A stretch of 64,000 bases of DNA, taken from a bacterium. Lineage in GTDB: Bacteria; Acidobacteriota; Thermoanaerobaculia; Multivoradales; J023. Below are positions 39,895-49,350 of this stretch, in pieces. Under the pieces are notes generated by a model. The model searched no databases. It saw only the letters and a list, made by a program, of their open reading frames with translations, and was not told where the DNA came from. Location: NCBI GenBank assembly GCA_024226315.1, contig JAAELT010000295.1, positions 1 through 64,000 on the forward strand, given 5' to 3'. The stretch's first letter is position 1; every line of letters starts with the position of its first letter. The position numbers were made by a program, and so were the translations under genes.

Positions 39895-39911
39895 CGGGGT
39901 GAATCACCCCG
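39895..39911 (+). other. leader hairpin of the S1-domain gene
   Basis: CGGGGT-GAATC-ACCCCG, a 6-bp stem with a 5-nt loop, in the long leader between 39774 and the ribosome-binding site (AGGAGG, 39964-39969). It could be an autoregulatory site. Confidence 0.35.
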
Positions 39912-39975
39912 ACCGCGCTCGACGTTCGTTTTCCCAACCCACCTTCGGATCCGAGACAACCCCAGGAGGACAGTC

Positions 39976-41748
39976 ATGTCCCACCTTACCGACGAAACTT
40001 CGACCCCCGAAACCGCCGAACCTGTTTACGAGGCCGTGATCGACGAGGCATCGGAGGCCGCGGCCGAAACACCAGAGGCCAGCGAAGAGGCCGTGGCTGA
40101 AGCCGCGCCCGATGCGGTCGCCGAGGCAGTGCCCGAGCCGGCGCCCACGGAGTCCGATTCTGAGGCGCTCGCAGGGGCGGTCACGGAGGCAGCCGCGGAG
40201 ACTCCCGAAGAGGCTCAGGCGGAGGCGACGGAGATCGAAGCGATCGCGGAGGTGGAGGCGTCGGAGGCGCAACCCGTGGCGGCGGAGCCCGAGGTTGCAG
40301 CGGAGCCCGAGGTTGCAGCGGAACCCGAGGTTGCAGCGGAACCCGAGGTTGCAGCGGAACCCGAGGTCGAGTTGGCGGTGAAACCCGAGGCGGCGTCCGA
40401 GCCTGCTGAAGCTACTGAATCCGAGCCGGCTGCCGAGGCGGCCGAAGCGGCGAAGGAAGTTGCCGCGGAGCCGGTCGAAGCCGAAGCTGCCGCGACGCCG
40501 GAAGCAGAGACCACCACCGAGACCGCGGCCGAGAAGGCTGAGGAGAAGGCGGAGAAGCCCGTCGTCCTCGAGGGGGCGATGGCCGAGCTCGCCAAGGCGC
40601 AGGAAGAGAAGACCCTGGTCAAAGGCAAGGTCATCGGCTGGAACAAGGGCGGTTATCACGTGGCGGTCGGCAAGATCGCGGCGTTCTGCCCAGTCTCCCA
40701 GATCGAGATCGGCAATCCTCGCGGCCCCAAGCGTTACCTCGACAAGACCTTTGCCTTCCAGGTCATCGAGATCCAGAACGGAGGCCGCCGGATCGTACTG
40801 TCGCGTGCCGCGGCGATCAAGGCCGAGCGCGAGCAGCGAGCGGCCATGGTCAAGGAGCTGCTGCAGCCGGGAGCGGAGCTCGAGGGTAAAGTGAGCTCGC
40901 TGACCGACTTCGGCGCTTTCGTCGATCTCGGTGGCGGCATCGAGGGCCTGGTCCACGTCTCCGAGATCAGCCGGCGCCGGGTCGAGCACCCCAAGGAGGC
41001 ATTGAAGAAGGGACAGCAGGTCAAGGTCACGGTGCTCAAGATCGAGAAGGGCGGCCAGAGGATCTCACTGTCTATGAAGCGGCTCGAGCCCGATCCCTGG
41101 AAGGGCGTCGCGGATCGTTTTCCGGCCGGCTCCCAGTTCACCGGCAAGGTGCTGCGTAAGGCCGAGTTCGGTCTCTTCGTCGAGGTCGAGCCAGGGCTGG
41201 AGGGCCTCGTCCATACCTCGCGTCTGGGCCTCGGCCAGTCGCTAGAGAGCGACAACCTGCAGGTCGGCGAGGAAGTCAGCGGCTGGGTCCACGAGGTCGA
41301 GGCCAGACGTCGCCGACTGTCTTTGTCTTTGCGCGAGGTGGCTGGTGGCAATCCCTGGCAAGGGGTGAACGACCGCTATCCCGTCGGCGAGCTCGCCAAG
41401 GGCAGGGTCGAGCGCCTGACAAACTTCGGCGTCTTCATCGAGCTCGAGCCCGGGCTCACCGGCCTGTTGCCTTTCTCGGTACTGGGCGGCGCCGCCGGCA
41501 ATCCTCGCCGCCAGTACCACGCCGGCAAAGAGGTGTCGGTCCGAGTCCTCTCGATCGATCGCGACAAGCGCCGCATCTCGCTGGGAACCGAGAGCTCCAA
41601 GGCCGAGGGCAGCCAGCAGGACTATCGCGAGTACATGAAGAAGACCAAGTCGCGCGGTAGTAGTAGTAGTAGCAGCTCCAGTGGCATGAACGCCATGGCC
41701 GCGGCGTTCGCCAAGCTCAAGGACCGCGAGAGCCAGGAAGCCCAGTAG
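39976..41748 (+). CDS. S1-domain RNA-binding protein with Ala/Glu-rich N-terminus
   Basis: 590 aa. Residues 1-195 are disordered Ala/Glu/Pro repeats, including five AAEPEV units encoded by 18-bp tandem repeats. Four S1/OB domains follow: VKGKVIGWNKGGYHVAVGKI, LEGKVSSLTDFGAFVDLGGG, FTGKVLRKAEFGLFVEVEPG, and AKGRVERLTNFGVFIELEPG. The tail has a Ser run (SRGSSSSSSSSG) then a helix. It resembles ribosomal protein S1 but has fewer domains and an unusual head, so it is probably an S1-like translation or mRNA-binding factor in the cytoplasm. AGGAGG lies 6 nt before the ATG. Confidence 0.85.
   Translation: MSHLTDETSTPETAEPVYEAVIDEASEAAAETPEASEEAVAEAAPDAVAEAVPEPAPTESDSEALAGAVTEAAAETPEEAQAEATEIEAIAEVEASEAQPVAAEPEVAAEPEVAAEPEVAAEPEVAAEPEVELAVKPEAASEPAEATESEPAAEAAEAAKEVAAEPVEAEAAATPEAETTTETAAEKAEEKAEKPVVLEGAMAELAKAQEEKTLVKGKVIGWNKGGYHVAVGKIAAFCPVSQIEIGNPRGPKRYLDKTFAFQVIEIQNGGRRIVLSRAAAIKAEREQRAAMVKELLQPGAELEGKVSSLTDFGAFVDLGGGIEGLVHVSEISRRRVEHPKEALKKGQQVKVTVLKIEKGGQRISLSMKRLEPDPWKGVADRFPAGSQFTGKVLRKAEFGLFVEVEPGLEGLVHTSRLGLGQSLESDNLQVGEEVSGWVHEVEARRRRLSLSLREVAGGNPWQGVNDRYPVGELAKGRVERLTNFGVFIELEPGLTGLLPFSVLGGAAGNPRRQYHAGKEVSVRVLSIDRDKRRISLGTESSKAEGSQQDYREYMKKTKSRGSSSSSSSSGMNAMAAAFAKLKDRESQEAQ
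40282..40371 (+). repeat. five tandem 18-bp units in the S1-like gene
   Basis: The unit GCGGAACCCGAGGTTGCA (first two copies with GCGGAGCCC) is repeated five times and encodes AEPEVA. The near-identity of copies suggests recent slippage, so unit number may vary between strains. Confidence 0.85.
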
Positions 41749-41777
41749 GGGCAGGCCTCCGTGCCCGCTGGTCCGGG

Positions 41778-43169
41778 CTACAGCTCGAGTGATTCAGCGG
41801 TGATCTTGAGCCGCTTCATCATCTCGTGCAGCGTGGTCGGCTTGACTTTGAGCTTCTCGGCGGCCCGTTTCTGGACGCCGCCCGCCCGCTTGAGCGCGTT
41901 GGTGATCAGCTGACGCTCGTAGGCGGCCACCGCCTCCTTGAAGGACAGCCCGTTCGTAGGCAGGGCGGGCGGCGCGGAATCCACCGATTTCGGCTCGCGC
42001 ACGGTCGGCGGCAAGAGATCGACGTCCAGCAGATCAGAGGTCGAGAGCACCGTCGCCCTCTCGATCACGTTCTCGAGCTCGCGGACGTTGCCCGGCCAGT
42101 GGTAGTCCATGAGCAGCTCCATAGCCCGGGGCGAGATCTCCGAGAGGTCCTTCTCGTTCTCACTGGAATAGACCTCGAGGAACCGGCGCGCGAGCAGCGG
42201 GATGTCCTCGGTGCGTTTGCGCAGTGGCGGCAGCTGGATGGTGATCACGTTCAGGCGGTAGTAGAGGTCCTCGCGAAACGTGCCGTCGTCCACCAGCTTG
42301 TCGAGATCGGCGTTGGTCGCCGCGATGATCCGGGCATCCGCGGTCAAGACTTCGACGCCGCCGAGGCGCATGAACTCCTTCTCCTGAATCACCCGCAGCA
42401 GCTTCGCCTGGGTGTCGGCCGGGATGTTGCCGATTTCGTCGAAGAAGATCGAGCCGGCGGAAGCCAGCTCGAAGAGCCCCTTCTTGTTGGCGATGGCGCC
42501 GGTGAACGCACCCTTGACGTGGCCAAAGAGATTGCTCTCCAACAGGTCGTGGGGCATGGAGCCCGAATTGACGGTGACGAAGGCGCCGTCAGCGCGCCGT
42601 GAATGATGGTGCAGCGCCTTGGCGGCCAGCTCCTTGCCGGTGCCACTCTCGCCGAGCAGCAGTATGTTCGACTTCGACGGCGCGGCGAGTCGGATGAGCT
42701 CGAATACCTTCAGCATCGGCTTCGACTTACCGATAATGTTGCCGAACGCGTAGCGCTGGCGGAGCTGCTCGCGCAGCGACTTGTTCTCGCGCGCCAGTCG
42801 CCGCTGCTCGAGCCCCTTGTGGATGGTGAGCAGGACCTCTTCGTTCTTGAACGGCTTCGGGATGTAGTGAAAGGCGCCCTGACGCATGGCGTCGATCGCG
42901 CCTTCGATCGACGAGAATGCGGTGATGATCACCACCACCTGATCCGGGTTGCGCTGGTGGATCTGCTTCATGACCTCCATGCCGGACATTCCCGGCAACA
43001 TGAGGTCGAGCAGAACCAGGTCCACCTCGTCGTGCTCGAGGATCTGTAGCGCGGCTTCACCGGTGCGGGCGGCGAGCGGGTTCCAGCCTTCGCGCCGGAC
43101 CAGGGACGCCAAGACGTCCTGGAGAACCTCTTCGTCGTCGACGATCAGAATGTTCATGGTCGCAGGCAT
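41778..43169 (-). CDS. NtrC-family sigma-54 response regulator
   Basis: 463 aa. REC domain: acidic pocket ILIVDDEEVL, phospho-acceptor Asp in VDLVLLDLMLPGMSGMEV, Lys in HYIPKPFKN. AAA+ domain at about 140-380: Walker A LLLGESGTGKELAAKA, the sigma-54 contact loop GAFTGA, Walker B GSIFFDEIGN, arginine-finger region EDLYYRLNVITI. The C-terminus has a Fis-type HTH (ALKRAGGVQKRAAEKLKVKP). All parts are intact, so it should activate sigma-54 promoters when phosphorylated by the kinase whose gene ends 23 nt upstream on the same strand. Start at the ATG 12 nt further in is also possible. Confidence 0.95.
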   Translation of the reverse strand: MPATMNILIVDDEEVLQDVLASLVRREGWNPLAARTGEAALQILEHDEVDLVLLDLMLPGMSGMEVMKQIHQRNPDQVVVIITAFSSIEGAIDAMRQGAFHYIPKPFKNEEVLLTIHKGLEQRRLARENKSLREQLRQRYAFGNIIGKSKPMLKVFELIRLAAPSKSNILLLGESGTGKELAAKALHHHSRRADGAFVTVNSGSMPHDLLESNLFGHVKGAFTGAIANKKGLFELASAGSIFFDEIGNIPADTQAKLLRVIQEKEFMRLGGVEVLTADARIIAATNADLDKLVDDGTFREDLYYRLNVITIQLPPLRKRTEDIPLLARRFLEVYSSENEKDLSEISPRAMELLMDYHWPGNVRELENVIERATVLSTSDLLDVDLLPPTVREPKSVDSAPPALPTNGLSFKEAVAAYERQLITNALKRAGGVQKRAAEKLKVKPTTLHEMMKRLKITAESLEL

Positions 43170-43192
43170 GCGATGCTACCTGATCTTCGAGC

Positions 43193-45958
43193 CTACCGGC
43201 TCTCGAGCCGTGGCAGCTCGACGGTGAAGGTGCAGCCGCGACCTTCGGCATGGTTCTCGACCCGGATCTCGCCGCCGTGTCGACGGATGATGTTGGAGGT
43301 GATCGCCAAGCCCAGCCCCGAACCGCCCTCGCCGAGCTTACTCGAAAAGAAGGGCTGGAAGATTCTTTCCATGCGATCGGCGGGAATCCCCGGTCCGGTG
43401 TCCGAAATCCGCGCCCGTACTCGCCGGTCACCGTTCTCCACCGACAAGGTCAGCTGGCCTCCGGACCGCTCCATGGCGTCGATCGCGTTGACCACCAGGT
43501 TGGTGAACACCTGGTGCAACTCGCCCTCGTGCCCCAGAACCACGAGCGGCGCCGTCGGCGCCCGCCACGAGATCTCCACGCCGTTGGCAGTGGCCCTTTC
43601 CGCCATCAGCTGGACGCACTCGTCGAGCACCGAGTCGAGCTGCACCGGCACCAGCTCGTCACCGCGGCTGCGCGCGAACTCGAGCAGGTTGTTGACGATC
43701 TGCGCGGCCCGGAACGTCTGGCGCTCCATCTTCTTGAGGATCTCGTAATGGGGGTCGCCCGGGTCGACGTCGGCGAGCAGCAGCTGCGCGTAGCTCGAGA
43801 TGCCGGTCAGTGGCGTGTTGACCTCGTGCGCGACGCCCGCGGCGAGCATCCCCAGCGAGGCGAGCCGCTCCTTCTCCCGCAGCTTCTGCTTCATGGCGAC
43901 CTGTTCGCTGACGTCCTGGACGACCAGGACCCGGAGGGACTCCTCATCGCCGCGGCGATGGCTCGCGAGCGACAGCTGGAAGTACCGCTCTTCTCCCGAG
44001 GGCCGGCAGAAGCTGACTTCCATCACGCCGTCCCCTGGAGCCGGCAGGGGAGTGATCGGGATCAGCTCGACGAAGGGGCGGCCGACGAGATCGGGGCGCG
44101 CGACGCCAGCCATGGCGGCGAAGGCGTGATTGGCCGACATCACTGTCTGCGCGTCGTCGATCACGGCGATGCCGGCGGGGGAAGACTCGAGGATGCCCTT
44201 GTTGTGCTCCTCGAGTCGCATCACCTCCAGCAGCTGCCGGTGCACCTCCTCCAGCAGCTGGGCATTCTCGAGCGCCAGCGCCGCCTGGTTGAGGAGGCCG
44301 CGGGCCAGGTCGAGATCCTCGGTGCCGAGGGGCTCATCGTCGTACTTGTAGCTCATCAGGGCGACGCCGACCCGGTTGTCGCGCACGACCAGCGGAAACG
44401 CGTACCGGTAACCGGCCATGAACAGCACCTGATGCGCCGGTGCCTCTCCTGACGGCAGGTGAATCGGCGAGATGCTCTCGACCTCCCGGCTCCAGAAGCT
44501 CGAGCCAAAGGCGTCGAACGGCAGCTCTCTCGGAACCTCCGCCGTCGGCTCGACCGGCACCATCGCTCCCCCCTGCGCCAGGTAGAGGTTGACGCGTGAT
44601 ATCGCCAGGCCGTCCGACAGGTTGCAGGTCAGGACGCTGCACAGGCGATCGAGATCACGCTCGTGGAGCAGCTCCTGGCCGAGGTTCGTGAGCGCGCGCC
44701 GTGGGCTCAGCGAGCCGCGAAACTGCAAGCGTTCCAGGCCCGAGGACATCGCGCCGCGGGCCGGAACCAGGACCCCGGCGATCATCACCCCGGCGGCAAA
44801 GGTGAGGAAGTTGCGCGCCAGGGTGAGCTCCTCCGCCACGCCGCTGCGGATCGCCAGGTTGATCAGCGAGAAGCCGAAGATGCCAACCAGGATAGTCACC
44901 GAGTACGAGATGCTGTCGCGCAGGATGACGCCGATGTCGAGCAGCTTGTACTTCAGGATGGCCCAGGCGAAGGTGAGCGGCACGAGCGCCAGGGGCAGGA
45001 CCGCCGCGACGGTCGTCCAGGCCGGCCAGGAGAGCTCGAACGATCGTGGAATCACGTACAGCGCCAGGAAAGGTACGTAGCCGCCGAGCATGCCGACCAG
45101 GATCCACTGCACCTGCCTGCGGCTCTCCCAGGCAGGACGCTGGCTGAAACGCGCGGCGAGCAGGAGCACCGACACGAAGGCGCTGGCGAGCAGGAAGTAG
45201 AGCTCGAGCTTTGCCACCAGGTCGAACCGGCTCTCCGACAGCGGCCCGAAGAGGCGCCCGCCACCGTAGAGATGGTCGAGGTGGAAGGTGATCGAGAGCG
45301 CCGCCGGCAGATAGACCAGTGGGACAACGCGCTTCAGCCATCCGGCTTCGAGCAGCCGGGACGGAAAGATCAGGAACAGGTGGAGCGTCAGGGCGGGCAG
45401 GACGGTGCGAGCCAGCTGATCCACCAGGAAGATGAGCTCGTCGGTGAGGTCCCGTGGGGTCCCCGCCGCGTACAGGACATAGAGCGCCAGCGACGCCAGA
45501 CACCAGAGGTAGAACAGCCGGGCCTGGAGCTGGCGGTCCTTGAAGGCGGTATAGAGGCCGATCAGCAGATAGACGACACCGATGGCCGCGAGGATCAGAT
45601 ACGGAATGTCGATCTGGAGACCGGGACGGACGTAGGGCACGACGGCCATGCCCTGCCCGCGGTGGAGCACGATCATGCTCTGCTCGGAGCCGGTCAGCAG
45701 CTCTCGCAGCTGGGAGAGACTCATCGCTTTCTGGTCGTTGACCAGCACGATCCGGTCTCTCGGACGCAGCCCGGCTTCCGGGTGCGAGACGGCGGTCACC
45801 AGCCAGGCGCCTTTGTCGGCTCGCGCCTCGAACCCGACGGGTTGAAACGACTCGACCTTGCGCTGGAAGCTGGTTCCACCCAGCGCGGCGACGAAGGTCG
45901 CCAGCAGGAGCGCGAGGGCAAGGAAGGCGTAGTGCCGGTGGCTTACGGAGAATCGCAT
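43193..45958 (-). CDS. membrane histidine kinase with PDZ-like, 7TM, GAF and PAS regions
   Basis: 921 aa. After an N-terminal helix comes a PDZ-like periplasmic segment (AVSHPEAGLRPRDRIVLVND). Seven or eight transmembrane helices follow at about 120-390. Next are a GAF-like domain (about 410-560), PAS (IAVIDDAQTVMSANHAFAAM), and the HisKA H-box LGMLAAGVAHEVNTPLTGIS with the phospho-His. HATPase motifs follow: VFTNLVVNAIDAM (N box), ISDTGPGIPADR (G1), LGEGGSGLGLAITS (G2). It pairs with the adjacent sigma-54 regulator. The membrane and PDZ-like parts suggest it senses an envelope or lipid cue; that is inference. Confidence 0.92.
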   Translation of the reverse strand: MRFSVSHRHYAFLALALLLATFVAALGGTSFQRKVESFQPVGFEARADKGAWLVTAVSHPEAGLRPRDRIVLVNDQKAMSLSQLRELLTGSEQSMIVLHRGQGMAVVPYVRPGLQIDIPYLILAAIGVVYLLIGLYTAFKDRQLQARLFYLWCLASLALYVLYAAGTPRDLTDELIFLVDQLARTVLPALTLHLFLIFPSRLLEAGWLKRVVPLVYLPAALSITFHLDHLYGGGRLFGPLSESRFDLVAKLELYFLLASAFVSVLLLAARFSQRPAWESRRQVQWILVGMLGGYVPFLALYVIPRSFELSWPAWTTVAAVLPLALVPLTFAWAILKYKLLDIGVILRDSISYSVTILVGIFGFSLINLAIRSGVAEELTLARNFLTFAAGVMIAGVLVPARGAMSSGLERLQFRGSLSPRRALTNLGQELLHERDLDRLCSVLTCNLSDGLAISRVNLYLAQGGAMVPVEPTAEVPRELPFDAFGSSFWSREVESISPIHLPSGEAPAHQVLFMAGYRYAFPLVVRDNRVGVALMSYKYDDEPLGTEDLDLARGLLNQAALALENAQLLEEVHRQLLEVMRLEEHNKGILESSPAGIAVIDDAQTVMSANHAFAAMAGVARPDLVGRPFVELIPITPLPAPGDGVMEVSFCRPSGEERYFQLSLASHRRGDEESLRVLVVQDVSEQVAMKQKLREKERLASLGMLAAGVAHEVNTPLTGISSYAQLLLADVDPGDPHYEILKKMERQTFRAAQIVNNLLEFARSRGDELVPVQLDSVLDECVQLMAERATANGVEISWRAPTAPLVVLGHEGELHQVFTNLVVNAIDAMERSGGQLTLSVENGDRRVRARISDTGPGIPADRMERIFQPFFSSKLGEGGSGLGLAITSNIIRRHGGEIRVENHAEGRGCTFTVELPRLESR

Positions 45959-46064
45959 GGCTTACGACCATACGACTAAGCAGGTTCTATGCCATCCGTC
46001 AGAAATTTGAATTCCCGGAAAACCGAGACTTCCAGGGCACTTGCGCTCCGAGCCGTGCAAATAC

Positions 46065-46080
46065 GTCCAATTTTTTGGAC
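46065..46080. repeat. short inverted repeat with T4 spacer
   Basis: GTCCAA-TTTT-TTGGAC between the kinase start and the outer-membrane gene end. Without a T-run after the stem it is a weak terminator candidate or a binding site. Confidence 0.35.
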
Positions 46081-46121
46081 AGAATTCGGGCCGCTGGATT
46101 CAAATGGATGAGCCGCGGGAG

Positions 46122-48110
46122 CTAGAAGCTGACGGAGATGCCGCCGGTCAGCTTCTTGTGCAGGTCGTCAGTCGACGTCAACGTGTACGGAGTCGCGCCG
46201 CGACTGAGCTCGACGTTGAAACGCACGGCCCAGTTGGAAGCGAAGTCGGCGAGCACGTTGAGATCCTGCGTGAGCATGACCTGCAGGCGTTGCATCTCGA
46301 CGCCGCCCGTCTGCGGGGCGGGCTTGTCGAGGACCGGGTTGAGCTCCTGCTCGAGGTGGTGGAAGGCGACGAAGACGCCGGTCGAGGTGTGCTGGAAGCG
46401 GGTATCCAGGGAGGTCACCAGATAGCGCACCTGGTTCTCGTAGGGCACGTCGTCCGTGGCGTAGAAGATTCCGCCGCCGCCAGCCGCGATATTGGACTCC
46501 AGCCTGGCCAGTACCTTCGGCGCGATCCTCCGGACCATGCTGAACTGGATCTCGGGCAGTTGATCGCCCTGGACCACGAACAAGCTCTCGAGCCGGTCGA
46601 AGAAATCGGGGCTGAAGTAGAGCTGCAGGGTTTCGGCGAACTCGCGGTGTACGGCGCCCACGGAGATCGTGTCGTCGCCGTCGCCGTCGCCGCGACTGAA
46701 GAAGACCTCGTAGCAGGCGTCACCGACATCGTGGCAGGCGGTGGTATCGCGGAAGAAGGCAGTCGAGAACCCGCGGTAGGTCGGGTCGGTCTCGCCTTCC
46801 TCGACGCGGTGGGCGAAGGCGGTGCGCGCCTTCCAGCTCGACCCCAGATCCACCACCATGCCGCCGTGAGGCATCAGCGACAGGCTGCCGCCGCGCACCG
46901 AGGAAAAGAGGCCGTATTCGACCACGACTCTCGGCATGATCTTCGAATCGGCCAGGCCGTAGACGCCGATCGCCTCGTCGATAAGGGGGTCGAGGACAGT
47001 GTTCCCCGCGGGATAGCCGGCGAGGTAGCTCGCCTGACCGGATCGCTGTTGATAGGTCAGGCCGGCTTTCAGCGACGTTCGCTCGGTCAGCTCACTGGCG
47101 TAGGCTCCCTCCAGGTGCCAGGTTCTGGAGGCTTCGGGGATCTCGACGGGGTTCACCCAGCCCGGCCGGTGGTAGTTCGCTTCTTCGGTGTACTGTGCCT
47201 TGACGTCGTACTGCGCCTTGACGCCGGAGCGGCCGAGCGCGGCGGCGCGGGCAGACCACTGCAGCTGGTGGTGCTCCAGGTCGACCGGCATCATCGCGCC
47301 GTTGCCGGCGCTGGCCAACTGGCCGGCCGAGGAAGCGACGCTGAGCTTCGAGTCACGCGCGTTCTCGAGCGCCAACGCGACCGATCGGACCTGGCCTTCG
47401 GGAGCTTTCTCGCCGAAAGCGGAGCGCTCGGGTACGAGCTGCTGATAGATACCGTTCAAGCCGATCTGGTAGGTGCCGACCGTGCCTCGCAGGTCGAACT
47501 CGGCGCCGGTCAGGTGAGCCTCGCCGAACGCGCCGAGCTGCTCGTAGCCGCCGTGAGCGAGCATGTCGCCCTCGAAGCCGCTCAGCCCGGCGACGCGGAT
47601 TCCCGGCTCGAGTGAGGATTCCTCACGCGTCCAGGCGTGCTGGATGTCGCGCAGCACGTCGGCGGGCACGCGGCCGCGCACCGACCAGTAGTCCTCGGCT
47701 GCCAGGACGTCGCCCTCGACCTCGTCCTGCATCTCGATCTCGACGAACTGGCGCTCGTCCGCCTTGCGGCGCAGCAACAGGGCGATGGTCGGCGCGAAGC
47801 CGTCCTTGTGGGCGATGAGCTTGTACATGCCGGCCGGCAACGAGCCGAAGAGGAAGCGACCGTCGTCGTCCGTCAGCACCTTCACCAGCTTGTAGGTCGC
47901 CACCTCGTAGGCGTAGACGGTGGCATCGACCACCGGCCGCGACTTCGTCAGCACCTCGCCCTCGACGGCCACCGTGGGAGTCGTGGCTTCCACGATTGGC
48001 GTTGCCGGCGCCGCTTCACCCTCTGCCAACGCCGGTTGAGTGCCAATCCACCCGAGGGCGATCAGGGCCAGAGCGGGCGCCAGGGTCGTGGCTTTTCGAG
48101 AGTCGTTCAT
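46122..48110 (-). CDS. outer-membrane beta-barrel with carboxypeptidase-regulatory-like domain
   Basis: 662 aa. Signal peptide (LAPALALIALGWIGTQPALA), then a CarboxypepD_reg-like beta-sandwich at about 45-125 (VEGEVLTKSRPVVDATVYAY... LFGSLPAGMYKLIAHKDGFA). The remainder consists of amphipathic strands ending in GGISVSF, a terminal Phe as used for BAM-dependent insertion. No TonB box or plug is obvious, so I call it TonB-receptor-like rather than a true receptor. The ligand is unknown. It is transcribed alone, with a tandem 9-bp repeat at its promoter. Confidence 0.78.
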   Translation of the reverse strand: MNDSRKATTLAPALALIALGWIGTQPALAEGEAAPATPIVEATTPTVAVEGEVLTKSRPVVDATVYAYEVATYKLVKVLTDDDGRFLFGSLPAGMYKLIAHKDGFAPTIALLLRRKADERQFVEIEMQDEVEGDVLAAEDYWSVRGRVPADVLRDIQHAWTREESSLEPGIRVAGLSGFEGDMLAHGGYEQLGAFGEAHLTGAEFDLRGTVGTYQIGLNGIYQQLVPERSAFGEKAPEGQVRSVALALENARDSKLSVASSAGQLASAGNGAMMPVDLEHHQLQWSARAAALGRSGVKAQYDVKAQYTEEANYHRPGWVNPVEIPEASRTWHLEGAYASELTERTSLKAGLTYQQRSGQASYLAGYPAGNTVLDPLIDEAIGVYGLADSKIMPRVVVEYGLFSSVRGGSLSLMPHGGMVVDLGSSWKARTAFAHRVEEGETDPTYRGFSTAFFRDTTACHDVGDACYEVFFSRGDGDGDDTISVGAVHREFAETLQLYFSPDFFDRLESLFVVQGDQLPEIQFSMVRRIAPKVLARLESNIAAGGGGIFYATDDVPYENQVRYLVTSLDTRFQHTSTGVFVAFHHLEQELNPVLDKPAPQTGGVEMQRLQVMLTQDLNVLADFASNWAVRFNVELSRGATPYTLTSTDDLHKKLTGGISVSF

Positions 48111-48153
48111 GAGGTGTCGTCGATGGGTCGCCTCTGTGCCAGCAACTCGAATG

Positions 48154-48171
48154 TCGACTATATCGACTATA
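48154..48171 (-). promoter_or_regulatory. tandem TCGACTATA repeat at the barrel-gene promoter
   Basis: Two adjacent copies of TCGACTATA. On the minus strand the 48157-48162 copy gives TATAGT, with TTGACG (48187-48182) 19 nt upstream as a -35 element. The repeat could bind a regulator. Confidence 0.4.
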
Positions 48172-48193
48172 GATGACGATACGTCAAGCTGAC

Positions 48194-48236
48194 AGCGATT
48201 GGTGCACGAGTTGCCGTGTTTCAGGGACCAATCGCT
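48194..48236. repeat. 10-bp inverted repeat with 23-nt spacer
   Basis: AGCGATTGGT (48194-48203) and ACCAATCGCT (48227-48236) are perfect. They lie upstream of the outer-membrane gene, in a 370-nt stretch with no gene. Confidence 0.45.
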
Positions 48237-48422
48237 CCCGCGGCTCTTCGATCGAGTGGCTCTGCTGGTTCATGTCTCCAGATCCTGCCCAATCAGCTGC
48301 ATTCCGGCTACAGAATTCCGAACGTGGCATCGAAGGACATTTGGATCGTGTGCCCACAGTCTAGGGCACTCCCCAACCCCTGAGTTGCCAAGTTGGTGCG
48401 CAGTGCCGTGCGAATTCGCCGG

Positions 48423-48447
48423 TTTTGTAGGTGTTTGTCCTACAAAA
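48423..48447. repeat. 9-bp inverted repeat downstream of comF
   Basis: TTTTGTAGG-TGTTTGT-CCTACAAAA is a perfect stem 37 nt after the comF stop. The A/T blocks are at the outer ends in the opposite sense to a terminator, so it is more likely a protein-binding palindrome. Confidence 0.45.
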
Positions 48448-48483
48448 TGTGCCTGGTCCAAATCCGCGTGAGGACAGAGCAGC

Positions 48484-49350
48484 TCAATCCCGCTTTCCCG
48501 CCGAGGTCGATTCAGGGGTCCTGCCAACGGTCAGCGCGACCACCGACGCGGCTCCGGCCAGGCGCAGGCTCCCCGCGGCGGCCCTCAGGGTGCTGCCGGT
48601 GGTCACCACGTCGTCGACCAACAGGATGCGGCGTCCTCGGCAGGCTGACGGACGCCGGACGCCGAAAGCGCCCAGCAGGTTCCGCTGGCGGGCGGCTCTG
48701 CTCGACCGGCTCTGCGGGGGCGTCGACCGCCGCCGTCGCAAGGCCCCTTTGATCTCCAGGCCCAGCGTCGCCGCCAGCGGCCGCGCGATGGCGGCGGCCT
48801 GGTTGTAGCCCCGGCCCAGGTACCGCCGCCAGTGGAGCGGCACCGGTACCACCAGATCGCGGTCCGCGAGCTGGGCTCGGTAACGCTCCGCCAAGCCCTC
48901 ACCCAATTGGCGCCCCAGGTACTCGAGGCGCCGGAACTTCAGCCCGGTGAGCACGGCGTCGAGCGGCGGTCGATAGCTCCAGCCGCTGAGCAGTCGCTCG
49001 TAGGGTGGCGGTTGCCGGCGGCAGGGGCCGCAACGATGATCCTCCGCCAGGTGAGCACCGCCCGCTTCCACGCCGCAGACGCCGCAGCCGCTACGCCAGC
49101 GGGCCAGGCCTCCGCGGCACGCGTGGCACAGTCCGAGGCAGGCGCGCGTTTCTCCGGCCGGTTGGCCGCAGGACAGGCAGGGAGCGGGCAGCACGAAGTA
49201 GAGCAACCTCCGCCAGAGTCCGCGTGTGACGTTTTGCTCAGATGGCGCGTACAAGATAGAGGTCTGGAATCGGTGATTTCGGAACTGGCCAGCGATCGCG
49301 AAACGAGACGACGCGCCGGTTTTCTGGCAAACTAGGAGTCCGTTGCGCAC
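48484..49350 (-). CDS. comF: ComF-family phosphoribosyltransferase-like protein
   Basis: The open frame is 288 aa, but the first 30-35 residues are not family-like and the ATG at 49350 falls inside a strong hairpin. A TTG at 49254 is a possible true start. Zinc-binding double CxxC: APCLSCGQPA... GLCHACRGG, and SGCGVCG... HRCGPCRRQ. The PRTase core has LVVPVPLHWRRYLGRGYNQAAAIA and the PRPP loop ILLVDDVVTTGSTLRAAAGS. ComF proteins assist DNA transformation and perhaps fork-related processes. The core is complete. Confidence 0.85.
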   Translation of the reverse strand: MRNGLLVCQKTGASSRFAIAGQFRNHRFQTSILYAPSEQNVTRGLWRRLLYFVLPAPCLSCGQPAGETRACLGLCHACRGGLARWRSGCGVCGVEAGGAHLAEDHRCGPCRRQPPPYERLLSGWSYRPPLDAVLTGLKFRRLEYLGRQLGEGLAERYRAQLADRDLVVPVPLHWRRYLGRGYNQAAAIARPLAATLGLEIKGALRRRRSTPPQSRSSRAARQRNLLGAFGVRRPSACRGRRILLVDDVVTTGSTLRAAAGSLRLAGAASVVALTVGRTPESTSAGKRD

